Below are positions 1 through 11,500 of a DNA stretch of 64,000 bases, piece after piece. The notes under the pieces were generated by a model that searched no databases, was not told the DNA's origin, and saw only the letters and a program-made list of their open reading frames with translations. Each line of letters starts with the position of its first letter. The stretch's first letter is position 1. The position numbers and the translations under genes were made by a program. The DNA comes from Brachynemurus nebulosus. Its lineage: Eukaryota; Arthropoda; Insecta; Neuroptera; Myrmeleontidae. The stretch lies in contig JAPWDM010000033.1 of NCBI GenBank assembly GCA_035578155.1, positions 2,563,846 to 2,627,845 of the forward strand, in the 5' to 3' direction.

Positions 1-581
1 CGGTTTAGCACCGTAAAAATTTTCAATTTCTTTTTTCTGTAGATCAAAAAAAATTTTATCAGACTCAATTGATTCTGCAAAAGAACATTTTTCGAATTTT
101 TCTTCTTGAACGTTATTTACACAAAGTTTATCAAATTCAAAAACTAATTTATTTTCGTTATAAGTTTCAGCTATAATATTTTCTGTTTCTTTTTTTGGTG
201 TTGAAATATTAGGTGCATGTACATCATAATTAACAAAATTCGAAGCTAATACATTTTCATTATAAAAAGCTTCAATATTTCTTGGAGTTGAGATGTTAGA
301 TGCACACGCATCATAATTATCAAATTCTGAAACGAATTTATTTTTATTACAAGAGGCTTCAGCCATAACATCTCCTGATTTTTTTTCTGGTACTGAGGTG
401 TTAGATGCACATATATCATCATGAAATTCTTTAGACACTGTATTTGATTTTGATTTTTCCAGCGATCCTTTATAACTGCTCTGTTTAAATGTAGATTTAT
501 TCCAATCAATGTCTTCAACAATTGCAACTTTGCCATCCAAAATTGTAAATTTTTCAGAAGATAACAAAAAGTTACAGATTC
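1..581 (-). CDS. Host gene of unknown function, coding exon 3 (partial, runs off left edge)
   Basis: The minus strand is open from 581 down to base 1 (193 codons) in one frame, although this frame has no early ATG. The exon starts after a good acceptor (TTTAG at 587-582). It begins with two bases of a split codon, which complements the single base left by the donor of exon 2 at 9529, so 9781-9702, 9641-9529 and 581-1 read through as about 258 residues. The protein is acidic, Asn/Ser-rich and probably disordered here. Three imperfect copies of a ~30-35 residue unit can be seen, with recurring ASNISTP and YNEN-type cores. I do not recognise the family. The N-terminal part (exons 1-2 plus the start of this exon) could be a small winged-helix-like domain, but that is only an impression. 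A 96-residue ATG frame at 246-536 overlaps this exon in another frame and is a shadow. Confidence 0.72.
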
Positions 582-1333
582 CTAAACATTATGAATACAA
601 TAATTACAAGTCTAATAATGACAAATATCGGCACATCTCTTATAGAAAATGATTCTCGTAAATTTGGCCAGAACTTTTTAATACAGTAAGTTATACTAAT
701 TATAATAAAAATAAAAACCAATAACTAAATATTTAAATTATTATTGGAGAGGCTTACAAGCGCGATTTACATAAACAGGTAGATAGAATAAAAAAATATT
801 GCTAAAAATTACTGTCTGTCGTAGAACCAACGCCTTAAGAAGTTAGAGCAATTAGAAACCTGATTTTTTCTTTGCATTTTTATAAAGTTACTCTGTACAT
901 TTCAACTTATTATTATGAAAGCTGATAAAATTATGAATATACACGATCCAAATGGAGCTTAAAAAAACAAATTTAAAAAAATCGACATGCAAAAAATCTA
1001 TTCTGTTCAGAGACTGATTTAAAAAAATCGGTATTTTGAAGAGCTATAAAAAATTAACTGACAGTATGTTAAGAGACTTAAATTAGTAAGTGAGTGGAAG
1101 GGTGGACATGTTGGCCAAATTATTAATCACTTATCTAATTACTGCTTTTCTTATATTGCCTATTTTGGTAATTCAAATTCTTTCTGGTTTGTTGGCAACA
1201 GGATTATTTTTACAATCATCTGCTTAATAAATCCCTAAGCGGGCCATTCACGTTAGAACGGTCGCACGAACCGTCTTACGGACTGCTCTTAACACTGACT
1301 GACAGACAACGCACAGCCAGGCACAGCCTAAAC
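582..1333. other. Intron sequence without recognised features
   Basis: AT-rich sequence inside the long intron of the minus-strand host gene. I see no coding exon with splice sites. The last 8 bases (1326-1333) are the left target duplication of the next element. Confidence 0.5.
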
Positions 1334-1897
1334 TAGGGTTTCCGATCTCGATTCGATTTAATCGAAAATCGATTTTTCGAGAGCCGATCTTCGATTTTTC
1401 GAATCGATTTTTTGGAGACCAAATCGATACAGAGATCGTGAAAAATTTACGGGATCGGAGATCGATCTTTTCCAATTTAAATTAGAAAATTTTTAGTAAA
1501 AATATGATATTTTTTTCAAAATTATTGTAAAATATATTTTAACTATTTATGTTGTCAAATAATTTTACTACTTTTATGATTCATTTATAGAAAATTGAGT
1601 CAAATTTTTGATTCATGTGACACTTTTAGCGCAAACTGGGAACCATTTTATTCATATTGAAGTCAGCAGTTCATCTTTAAAGGAAATTAAAAAATTTTTT
1701 GAAACTGATTTGTGATGACCCAATAAGAAACTTCCTTAAAACTTTTATATATCTTTTATTTTCTGTAAGTACAAATATTGAATCGATTTTCGTCAGATCG
1801 ATCTTTTGTAAGCCGATTTTCTCCTGCATCGATTTTTGGTTTGACGATTCGAATCGATCCACAAGATCGATTTTTTGGCCAGAGATCGGAAACTCTA
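1334..1897. mobile_element. hAT-type MITE, ATCGAT-rich, 8-bp TSD
   Basis: The left end reads TAGGGTTTCCGATCTC and the right end is its inverted match (GAGATCGGAAACTCTA). The 8-bp direct repeat GCCTAAAC flanks both sides exactly (1326-1333 and 1898-1905). Subterminal sequence is full of ATCGATTT-type words. The 564-bp length, TAGGG-type ends and 8-bp duplication fit a non-autonomous hAT element. Two related ATCGAT-rich elements lie at 17535-18649 and 59711-60146. There is no transposase frame inside; the two short frames here are low-complexity. Confidence 0.88.
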
Positions 1898-1905
1898 GCC
1901 TAAAC

Positions 1906-2060
1906 CACTGGGTATAGAAGAATGAAATTTTGCACAGAAGTTTCCTATGTAATGTAGATGAGCACTAAAAAAGGACTTTTGAAAATTCGTCCCCTAAGTG
2001 GGTTAAATAGGGAATGGAAATTTGTATGGAAATTCGTCATTTTTGAGGTTAAGATATATG
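1906..2060. repeat. Dispersed repeat fragment (copy also at 26170-26350)
   Basis: Blocks such as GAAATTTTGCACA, GTAGATGAGCA, a GGTTAAATAGG-type string and GAAATT/TTGTATGG recur in the same order at 26190-26350. The family is not identified. The hAT-type MITE at 1334-1897 is inserted directly beside the conserved part. Confidence 0.6.
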
Positions 2061-2754
2061 TTATTATGGATATTAAAATAAATAATATTTAATAAATCTT
2101 TGACACTGACTGACATCCTGACATGTTGTCGATGGTAAATCCCATCGGGAGGGTATACAGATAGTAATTAAAATAAAATTGTTGATTGAAAAAAAAAAAA
2201 CAACAGTTCTAGATTTAAATATGGTATCGTTTTCACAAAGTAAACCTGTCTAGTTCTAGATTTGTAATAACAATAACTTTTAACTAGTAATCCTAAAAAT
2301 ACAATACAATATCTATGTCAAATTTTTAGTAAAGTGTCTAGAAGAGAATCATTTTTCATAAAATATGTGCACGATTCCAATAAAAAAAGATATTAACTCT
2401 TTCGTTGCCAAATAAACTTTTTTTTTGTAAAAGACAGGTCTATAAACATTGACAAAGAGAAAATTGTTCACATATTATGTGTGTACTTGTGGAGGTGTTT
2501 TAATTTTCTTAATTTCATAAAATTATAAATATTGTTATGTTTAGCATAACAGCTACATTTGTAATGGTGTCTAGATGTGTTCTCAACAATCATTTTGGCA
2601 AAAATTCATAAGAAAAAGAAAATTTTTTCGATTGGCGACGCAAATATTACGTGCGTTCCTTTAGTGGTAATATTATATAGAAGCAATATCAAGTAAAAGA
2701 TGTACGTATACGCTCATATGTCATAAAAATATGCATTATATAAATTATGTACAA
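2061..2754. other. Intron sequence without recognised features
   Basis: AT-rich sequence with A/T runs. No convincing exon, RNA gene or terminal repeat was seen. Confidence 0.45.
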
Positions 2755-3127
2755 GCATAGACCAATGAACAATATTATATCATAGAACTATAGACGGAGC
2801 GTAGAGCCAGTTTATAGGCAGTTTCCCTGCCGCAACTAGCGGGGTGAGATATGATGAACATATGTGCTGTCTATCATTCAGTAAACAGGACCATACTTAT
2901 TACAGAACCTAATTTTTATACGTACGTATTCTGAAAATAAAACCAATACCGCTTTTTTTCTTTCAAAATTTTGCAATTTTTTCTCAAAAAAGTAAAAATT
3001 TTATTATCAATATTTGACAATAATTATGTGAAAAGGTTACTACGGATACTCCGGTTATTGTATTGATTACAATATTATAAAGTAGCAGTTTATAATAGAC
3101 CATATATAATATGTTCATTGGTCTATG
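2755..3127. mobile_element. MITE family A, copy 1
   Basis: The ends are inverted matches: CATAGACCAATGAACA at the left and TGTTCATTGGTCTATG-like sequence at the right. The interior, read on the opposite strand, matches 12640-12949 over several hundred bases (shared CGTACGTAT-type core and TTTTGCAATTTTTTC-type stretch), so this is a dispersed family with copies in opposite orientation. The target duplication is not clear. Confidence 0.7.
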
Positions 3128-3730
3128 TGTGTAAGTTACTAGATTTTATATCGTCAATTAAACGTATACATCAATTAACACAAAAAGCAAAAATATCGAA
3201 AAAACATGAAATTTTGACGTGAAAATTCTATAACATTCAGGAATATTCTAGAACATTCCCGAACACTAGATATAGGGCATTCAGGAATAATCTGTGACAT
3301 TCTATAACATTTTGACCAGACGTCGGAACTCAATTAATAGTTGCTATATTGGCTTTCTATTTGGAGTGATACTTTTTGATCCCTATATCTTCGAAACCAG
3401 CCCTTGCAGCTAAAAACGGAAACTTTCTTCATGGATGAGGGATGGAAGGCTACCATACCATATAACTCTCATATGGCTGCGGAGTTCGGTTGCGGAGCTT
3501 TAGCTGCGCGTACGGACAAAACACACTTTCTTTTATTATATATGATTAACATAGAAATATTAAAAATTAACTGCAAATACTCTCTCGTATTTCGGTTTGT
3601 TCTTAATCTAACCGAGTTATATTCTAAAATTAAAATAGCCAATCAATCACTCAAGAAAATTACTCGATTTTCATAATTTTTAAGTTAATAAAAATAAGAA
3701 CAAGCTCTTATTTTATTATAAAAAAATACA
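3128..3730. other. Intron sequence; short open frame not recognised
   Basis: A 90-residue plus-strand frame (3404-3676) has no recognised domain and loses protein-like composition after about 45 residues. I do not call it a gene. A GAACATTC/GGAATATTC motif recurs at 3235-3310. Confidence 0.4.
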
Positions 3731-3828
3731 TTTTTAGTCGAATTTTTCAGCTGAAAAAATTAAACTTATACAGCCTATACGATAAGAACGAAACGAGGCG
3801 AGAGTGGGGGGCGCTATCCGTTTTCAAA

Positions 3829-3902
<74 letters not shown>

Positions 3903-4979
3903 AATATATATATATATATACCCATATATATATATTCCCGCTACCTTTTGACATGTACAGGGCCCTCCTATGAAGTGCCCTGAATTTGGTAAGTGGGGCT
4001 CATTTCCAATGCACATCAATACTATTAAGGTGGGGTCAAATTTTGGATCCGACCCAACCCTTAAGGGGTTAGTGGGGGGCAACAAAACAATAGAACTTTT
4101 CCAAACCTATTGGAAATAATGTTTCGGTCAATTATCTACAACATATCAAAAATTCAGCTTTATAGGGTGATTTGGAGGGAGTGGAGGCGGAAAAAAGCAT
4201 TTTGGCTAGATCTAACGCGCCCCCAGCCTCCCAGAATTAACTTAGAGGGTTGAAATTTGGTTTGTTGATAGAGTTCGTACCTAGGGTCTGCTTTTTGGAG
4301 GTTTTAATATTTTACCCCCACCCCTTTTAAGCTACAATTTCATGCTTTTTCGACGTTTTTGAAGTTTGTATCACTCGCACAGGTCAGCCAAATAAACCGA
4401 GGGCTGAAATTTTGTATTCGGATTCAGTTAGTATCAAGGGGGTGCCTTTTGGGGGTCTCAACTTTTAACCCTTACCCCCACCATTTTTATACCAAAAAGA
4501 ACATGATTTTTCTTGTTTTTTAACAGTTTCGTTCGGGTCAAAATCTCCCAAAATAAACCCAAGGGGCTGAAATTTTGTGTATAGGTTAAGTTAATAGCCA
4601 GCCACTGCTTTTTGGAGGTTTCAACTTTTAACCCTTACCCCCGCGATTTTTACGCCAATATTTCCTTGATTTTTTTGCTTATTTTCTAACACGCCTAGAG
4701 ACTCTCTGAGTAAACCTAGAAGGCTGAAATTTTGTATCTGTATTCAGTTAATATCAAGGGTGTGCCCTTTAGGGATTCCACATTACCTTGTCCCCCACCC
4801 ACTTTTGCCATTTTTACATCGGAATTCAATAACGTTGTTACATGTGGTTAAATGTGATTTATATTGATAACAATACAGTAGGCAGACTAAATTTAAAGAA
4901 ACAAATGAAATAAATACTATCATTTATCACAAATGAAATAGGTACATATGTAAGTAATTTAAAAAATGTTATTGATGTC
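3731..4979 (+). mobile_element. Helentron/HINE-like element, copy A (3'-truncated)
   Basis: This copy begins TTTTTAGTCGAATTTTTC, as do the copies at 4981 and about 35082. Then come an AGACTTATACAG-type block, a (TA)n tract, a GGGCCC(C)CCTATG block and several ~90-120-bp modules, each containing an AGGGCTGAAATTTTGT core. It stops where copy B starts, head to tail. The 3' terminal module and hairpin are missing from this copy. Confidence 0.7.
3831..3899. repeat. (TA)n microsatellite
   Basis: A perfect TA run inside HINE-like copy A, with shorter TA runs just after it. It yields YIYIYI-type spurious frames. Confidence 0.97.
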
Positions 4980-5107
4980 ATTTTTAGTCGAATTTTCTCC
5001 GAAAAATTAGACTTATACAGTCTATACGATAAGAGCTGCGAGAGGCGAGAGTAGGGGCGCTATCCGTTTTCGGACCCGTAGAACACGAATATGTAGAAAA
5101 AAAAATG

Positions 5108-5110
<3 letters not shown>

Positions 5111-5157
<47 letters not shown>
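5111..5157. repeat. (TA)n microsatellite
   Basis: TA run at the same relative place as in copies A and C of the HINE-like element. Confidence 0.97.
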
Positions 5158-5160
<3 letters not shown>

Positions 5161-6675
5161 CCCGCCACCTTTTAATTTGTGTAGGGCCCCCCTATGGAAG
5201 TTAAGAGATGAAATTTGGTAAATGGGGCTCATTTTCGAGGCACCTCATACTATCAAAGTGGGGTCAAATTTTGGGCAATTTTTTTTTCTGACCCGACCTT
5301 TAAGGGGGTGGTGGGGGGCGGAAAAGCAATAAAACTTTTTCAAACCGGTTTTAAATAATGTTTCGGTCAATTATCTACAACATATCCAAAATTCAGCTTC
5401 CTAGGATGATATGGTAGGAGTAGAGGGGGGAAAAACGATTTTCGCTGGATCTAACAGGCCCCTAGCCCCCCAGAATTAACGTAGAGGGTTGAAATTTGGT
5501 GTGTTGATAAAGTTCGTACCTAGGATGTGCTTTTTGGAGGTTTTAATATTTTACCCCCACCCCCCTCATTTTTAAGCTACAATTTCATGCATTTTCGACG
5601 TTTTCGAAGTTTGTACCACTCGCACAGGTCACCCGAATAAACCTAGAGGGCTGAAATTTTGTATTCGGATTGAGTTAGTATCAAGGGGGTGCCTTTTGGG
5701 GGTCTCGACTTTTAACCCCTACCCTCACCATTTTTATACCCAAAAGAACATGATTTTTCTTGTTTTTTAACAGTTTCGTTCGGGTCAGAATCTCCCCAAA
5801 TAAACCTAGAGGGCTGAAATTTGGTGTACAGGTTAAGCTAATAGCCAGACACTGTTTTTTGGAGGTTTCAACTTTTAACCCTTACCCCCACGATTTTTAC
5901 GCCAATATTTCCTTAATTTTTTTGCTTGTTTTCTAACACGTCTAGAGACTCCATAAGGAAACCTAGAGGGCTGAAATTTTGTACGTGTATTCAGTTAGTA
6001 TCCAGCTAGTACCTTGTAGGGAGTCCGCATCACTTTTCCCCCCACTTCTCCCATTTTTACATCGGAATTGAATGCTATTGTTAAATGTGTTTTAAAAGCA
6101 TTATGTTTATTCTAAATACAAGTAGGCGAATAGTAATTTTAAAAAATTTAAAAAAAAGTGAACTTACTTTTATGACAAATGAAATACATACATATTAAGT
6201 AATTTAAAAATGTTCTTAAAGTCACTGTTTATTTATAAATTAGGAATTTTGGATTCTTAGTATTTATAAAATAGAAATTTTGGATTTTTTTGGAAAGAAA
6301 AAATATCTTTATAAAGGCCTTCCAGTTTACTATTGAAGGTCCTTTTTTAATATTTAAAACTAAAACATAAAGGCAATTAGCGGATAAACATGGGCAGGAA
6401 TGTCCTCGTACGAATTGTGTTGGCTTTTTTTCTGCTAGCTGTTTTCGGCACAAAATTGAAATTTACTGAGATACAGCCCTTAAATACTTAAAACCTTTTT
6501 TTAAAGCCTCGATCAGCCGAACACTCATCACCAGTTTTGAAACCAACAAAATGACAATTCGGTTGTAGACTTTCAATCACATTTCGCTTGTAGACATTCA
6601 ATACCGAAGATGAAGGGGAAAATTCGACTACCGTGATGGGGCCCCGCTGCTCACGGCGTTTTTTTATTTTTAGTA

Positions 6676-7714
6676 CGGTGCAATTAGACCCAAACCTCAA
6701 CATCCAAAGTAACAGTTTCACTCCAACTCCAAATTGTTCTATACAGTCCACATATTGTTTGGTAAAAAGTTACACCATTTTGAGCGTCGGGTTTTGGGGG
6801 GAGGAGGATAGAAGTAGGCAAATTAACGGTTTTCGTCAGTTTTTTTTAAAATATTTCGAGAACTATGCAGTTTAACGCAAAAAGTGCCTATACAAAAATA
6901 ATCTACATTAAATTGCGAACAAAAATAGTCCTATGCATAATCTTGCTGAAGTGAAGAGTTCCAGAGTTGTGGAGGGTGTAAAAGTAGCAGTTTTTAGTAT
7001 TTTAAATTTTTTGGAAAAAATATGACACATTATCACTAAGGAAACTAATTTTTTTTATACAGGATTGTGTTTTATAAAAGGAAATTGCGATTAGTCCTCT
7101 TCAAACATAGCGCCTTCCTCTTCTAAATCTTCCTCATATGCTGCCGCATATGCTTGAGCAGTGCCATTACCGCATATGCTTGAGCAGTTTAGACCACTCT
7201 TTCTGCATTCGCAGTTACCGACGCATTTGTCTTTGCAAGCGCACACTATGAGGGAAAGTAATTCCTCGGGAGCTGCAGGATGTGCTGTTGTAGGTAATTG
7301 GTCTCAGGTGATCGTCAATCTTCTTTCACCCCCCCCCCACTCGAGCGAATTCCTCTTATTCAGCCACTGCTACACCTGGTGATAGGTGCAGCAGTGGTTA
7401 AAAATACTAAAAATTGCTACTTTTACACCCTCCGTAACTCTGGAACTGTTCACTTTAGCAAGATTATGCACAGGACCATTTTTGTTCGCAATTTAATGTA
7501 GATTATTTTTGTACATGACACTTTTTACGCTAAACCCCATAGTTTCCGAAATATTTAAAAAAAACCGTTAATTTGCCTACTTCTACCCCCTCCCCCCAAA
7601 ATGGTGTAACTTTTTGCCAAACAATATGTGGACCGTCTAGAACAATTTGGAGTTGGAGTGAAACTGTTACTTTGGATGTTTAGATTATGCCGTTTTTTTT
7701 AAATAACTGCACTG
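6676..7714. mobile_element. Tc1/mariner-type long-TIR element, TA target, with captured coding sequence
   Basis: Two arms of roughly 320 bases (6676-7000 and 7395-7714) are inverted copies. The ends are CGGTGCAATTA and, on the other strand, CAGTGCAGTTA, each next to a TA dinucleotide (6674-6675, 7715-7716). The host repeat (HINE copy B) resumes on both sides. The ~390-bp centre carries an unrelated minus-strand cysteine-rich reading frame (7091-7303). No transposase is present, so it is non-autonomous. The internal duplicated CCGCATATGCTTGAGCAGT lies in the captured part. Confidence 0.82.
7091..7303 (-). pseudogene. Captured 3' exon-like frame with CXC-type cysteine motif
   Basis: Between an upstream in-frame stop (7304-7306) and a stop at 7091-7093 there are 70 codons that do not start with ATG. 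They contain a dense cysteine pattern, C-x-C-x3-C-x3-C-x-C-R-K-x-G-L-x-C-S-x2-C, preceded by a PEELLSLI-type stretch and followed by an Ala-rich then acidic tail ending EED. Such CRKxGLxCS motifs are known at the C-termini of repetitive insect proteins and resemble tesmin/TSO1 CXC motifs. The frame lies between the inverted arms of a Tc1-like element, which suggests transduction of a gene's last exon. A duplicated 19-bp segment falls within the segment coding the middle. It is probably not expressed as such. Confidence 0.6.
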
Positions 7715-8130
7715 TACTATTTATTTATAAAATATAAATTTTGGATTTTTTTTTGGAAAGAAAAAACATTTTTATAAAGGCCTTCCAGTTCACTATTTAA
7801 GGTCCTTTTTTAATATTTAAAAATAAAACACAAAGGCAATTGACGGATTAGTATGGGTAGGAATGCCCTCGTACGAATTTTGTTGGCTTTTTTCCTGCTA
7901 ACTGCTATCGGCACAAAATTGAAATTTACTGAGATTCAGCCGTTAAAAACTTAAAACCTTTTTTTTAAAGCACCGATCAGCCGGACACTCATCATCAGTT
8001 TTGAAACCACCAGAATGACAAATAGCTTGTAGACTTTCAATCACATTTTACTTATTCAATACCGAAGATGAAGGGAAAAATTCGATTTCCGTGACGGGGC
8101 CCTGCTGCTCACGGCGTTTTTTTACTTTAA

Positions 8131-8653
8131 AAAGGTAATTCTGTGAAAATGAGTGATTCTTATTTCACTAAACTCTTTCTGTCACTAAAACAAAAGAGTT
8201 TCTTTTTAGAGACTAAATTTGACCAGTTTTGGTTTGGAACGAAACTTTTATCAATTACGCAACTAAGTTGATTCAAATTAGCAAGTTAAAATTATATGGG
8301 TACATGCGGCATGATATGTAATAAGCAAAATAACATTAAATAAATCCGCTACTTTCCATTGGATTTCAAAAAAATAAAAATCACGCTTAGAAAATTTTGC
8401 TCTCCCCTGGTCAGTCTAGAATTAGTAACTAAAAACAATATCCTATTTTTAAGATCTTAAATTTCTTTAAAATCTAATAATATGTAATGTAATTTGTCAA
8501 TCTTCCACCAAAACGTGTGACATGGGATAACAAACTACCTATACATTTTATCTACTGTTAAAAGAAAAAAGTAAATAAATCAAAATAAAGAGTAGATATT
8601 TTCGTAACTATGAATTTTAATCACTTATTATTGCACGAGAGGTTTGTATTTTT
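8131..8653. other. Intron sequence without recognised features
   Basis: AT-rich, no exon or terminal repeat recognised. Confidence 0.4.
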
Positions 8654-8829
8654 TCGAATAAATTTGTGTTTGTCTAATGAAAATTTGTTACCTAGCAATT
8701 GAACTCGAAGAACTGTCAACTAATCAAACGCGATAGCGAAGCTGAAGCGTTTTTGGGTTGACTGTTCTTCGAGTTCAATTGCTTTTAGGCAAGAAATTTA
8801 AGTTGTAGAAAATACAAATTTATTCAGAT
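8654..8829. mobile_element. Short foldback / palindromic MITE
   Basis: AATTGAACTCGAAGAAC(T/A)GTCAAC lies in the left arm and its inverted copy in the right arm, with the loop around 8730. Weaker inverted similarity extends outward to GAATAAATTTGT on both sides. The whole unit could form one long hairpin. Confidence 0.72.
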
Positions 8830-9528
8830 AAAATATAAAACTCAAGTATAATACGGTAAGACAATTTAACGAATAAAATAAATTACCTAGTATAACTCGT
8901 ATTATTATTTAATACATGGTTACTATGGTTCTGAAATAAGTTCAATTTACCAATACGAATTTTTGTTTCATTTTTATCGTGTTTACCTAGCAAAACTGGC
9001 TAACCTGTATAGTATAATATACTTAATTGATTAATTAAGTGATCTTGGTGTTTACCTACAACGAAATGTTTTGTACCACTTTTATCACTGTAAAAATCTG
9101 TCCTAACTTTTTTTCCATGGTAAAAGTGAAAAAACTACAATATTCTTATGGGACTTGATACACATGAGTTAAATTGTCATGTTGAATATTTGAATTTGTT
9201 GTAATAAAAATGTTCCCATACTTGTTTTGCGAGTCGTACAAAGCCATGCTTTGAGCTAATGTATATTAAAAAGTAGACTTCCTGTGAATAAGTTTTTACA
9301 AAAAGAAGAAAAGTTTTATTTTCTTGCTGCGAACATCTTATTTCTGTAATATCAGTATACCTTATTATAAATGGAACTCACTATCAGTAAAAGATAATAG
9401 ACATTTAAAAATGTATGTAATTTTTATATGTAAAAAATTTTCGATCTTAACAATGTTTATGATTACTGATACCGGCATATTTTTAAATATCTGCGTATTT
9501 TGTAATCAATTTTATTCACAAAACTTAC
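8830..9528. other. Intron sequence without recognised features
   Basis: AT-rich intron sequence leading up to the donor of exon 2. A 69-residue plus-strand frame (9324-9533) has no recognised domain. Confidence 0.4.
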
Positions 9529-9641
9529 CATGAGCTAATTCATTGGGTCCTAAATCAAAAATATCTTTTTGTCCTAACCAAACAGTTTCTAAATCGTCGA
9601 TATCTTGTGGTCCGGTTGATTTTAAATAAGAGTAGTAATAT
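9529..9641 (-). CDS. Host gene of unknown function, coding exon 2
   Basis: On the minus strand this block is bounded by an acceptor TTTGTTTACAG (ending at 9642) and a donor G|GTAAGTTTTG (9528-9523). It encodes 37 residues plus split codons at both ends. The residues are aromatic at first (a YYYSYLKS stretch), then acidic (QDIDDLE), then GPNELAH. The incoming phase (2 bases from exon 1) and outgoing phase (1 base) match exon 1 and the exon at 1-581. It is too short and lacks an ATG, so it would be missed by ORF scanning. Confidence 0.8.
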
Positions 9642-9701
9642 CTGTAAACAAATAAATGTTTGCTAAAATATATAGAAATTTTATTTGAATTTTTAACTTA
9701 C

Positions 9702-9781
9702 GAAAAAATAAATTCATATACGGTTTTTTCTCGTTCATTTTGATAATCGTGATAGAACAAATCTTCTTCCAAATAATCCAT
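9702..9781 (-). CDS. Host gene of unknown function, coding exon 1 with start codon
   Basis: The ATG is at 9781-9779. Twenty-six codons (MDYLEEDLF... to ...VYEFIF) plus two bases precede the donor GTAAGTT (9701 downward). The 60-bp intron 9642-9701 is short and AT-rich, as is common in insects. The peptide is acidic/aromatic and gives no family assignment. An acceptor-like CTCAG lies 25 bases upstream of the ATG (ending at 9807), so a non-coding 5' exon further right is possible. The regulatory region would be right of 9806. Confidence 0.78.
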
Positions 9782-9806
9782 GAAAAACTACGGAATGTTG
9801 AGAATC

Positions 9807-11500
9807 CTGAGAATTATTATAATAACTTTTTTATTTATTACTCATGGACTGATCACTTTTTGAATATCTAACTTTTAGTTGCCTGACTAAATAAATGATT
9901 TTAATATTTATTTAAATTTGATTATCACAAAAATTCTTTCCTTCTTATTTATTATCTTGTTTGAAATATTTTTATTAATTGTCAGCTAAAATATCAAAAT
10001 TCAAATTATGGAGATTAGACAATTTAAATTATATTTAATAGTACAGTTTACTTATAAAGTTTATGTTTATCTACTGTAAATACAAAATATGTATTTCAGA
10101 ATATAATTATTTGCAACTAATATCAGTCTAAACGCTTTCTATATACCTATATAATTTAAGGATGTACCCGAAAGAAAATTCAAACTTTTTCCATTCAGTT
10201 TCAAATATGTTAAACAATAGACGATTCTGCACCAATTAGCAAAAAGAAAATTGTATGGCACGGACAAATTAAACGAAATAATTTGTTAATGTTCTCATCT
10301 ATCGTGTTTTGTTTGAACCGGAAGTAGCTTAGCTACGATTAAATTTGTAAAATTTATTATATTTTATCCAACTTTCGCGAGAAAAAAAAACAGTTTTATG
10401 AACCTTATACTTTGTATTATTTTTTAATGAAAAAAAAAACTCGATCCCACCGGCCTATCTTTTTCGTAAAAATTAAAATAAAAATTAGAAGCCGGACCCA
10501 CGCGGTTTTGACACTATTTTAAAAAACTGTACCCGCCATTTTCGACGAGAAATGTAGTAAAACATATAATGATGCTTTGCATTTAGGAAACACAGACGGC
10601 AGTGCATCTTTTTTTTGCATAAAAAACAATTTTTTTTTTTAAATTTTAACCTTTTAATTGCTTTTAGATGCAATTAGAAGATTAGTTTTACAATAAAATT
10701 TTAAAAAATATTAGTTTTTTGTGAAAAAAAAAGAAAATGCATTGTGTCACACGGTGTTTTCTAAATGGAATATACTCTACGTCAACTGTCAGGATAATAA
10801 TTTCTAATAGCTGCTAAATCCAACGTCAAATTAAATCTTTATTTTATAGAAAAAATTTATTAATTGATATAATTTCTTATACAGTACACATCTTAATTCA
10901 TAAAGTAAGTGTTTCCAGTAATAATTTAACATTATGATTGATTTTCAACAAATTTTAGATGTAGTACTCGATTTGACTGGGTATCATCCTTAAATGATAA
11001 TACAGTTTTTGATTTAAAGACTGTAGTTCATGAACCATAATTAAGAAATATACCCGTATTATTACTTATTAGCATTATTTTTCTAAACACTACATATTTC
11101 TGGGCAGCTAATATATTTTTATTTCATACTTAAAATATCTATACATTTCCCGCGTTTCTTGTCATTAATTTTGTCGCTATCTTCATAACGTATGTAACCT
11201 ACCTAATAGCTAATAGCCCACAGAGTACCAGAGGCAACATTTTTATCTCTATACTATTGAACCCATTGAATCAGTGTAACCAAACAAACATGAAAATATC
11301 CCACCAATATGTAATAATAGGTCTGTTCCCGTACTTTTTTTTTACCTGCTAATTTCTTTAAATTTCTACTTAATGTAATGGGTGCCTAATTTCCATAGTA
11401 GTGGGGATAAAATATGAAAGTAAAGAAACGACTTCCTTCACTTTACTGCGCCTACTAAATGACATTTTTTTGACATTTGTCTTAACGGTTATATAGGGTA
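9807..11500. other. Upstream region of the minus-strand gene; no gene seen
   Basis: AT-rich with many A/T runs. It probably contains the 5' UTR exon or promoter of the gene starting at 9781, but no specific element can be supported. A 62-residue frame at 10485-10673 is low-complexity. Confidence 0.4.

Larger units (their letters stand above)
4981..8130 (+). mobile_element. Helentron/HINE-like element, copy B, with duplicated 3' module and an inserted Tc1-like element
   Basis: The 5' end is TTTTTAGTCGAATTTTC. Modules follow as in copy A. Near the 3' end a short inverted match of the start (AAAATTCGACTA) is followed by a hairpin with arms CCGTGA and TCACGG (6631-6656) enclosing a GGGGCCCC palindrome, then a T run. 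After the insertion at 6676-7714 a second ~410-bp 3' module repeats, with its own hairpin (about 8089-8114) and T run. A short inverted match at the start and before a terminal hairpin, T-rich ends, an internal microsatellite and concatemers are what I know of Helentron-derived HINE elements. I see no Rep/helicase frame. Confidence 0.62.

Noticed and set aside
246..536. 96-residue minus-strand ATG frame
   Set aside because: Out of frame with the phase-consistent host exon 1-581; its composition is that of a shadow.
3747..4085. 112-residue frame and other YIYIYI frames (4984-5232, 16524-16764, 34980-35219, 63434-63698)
   Set aside because: Translations of TA microsatellites.
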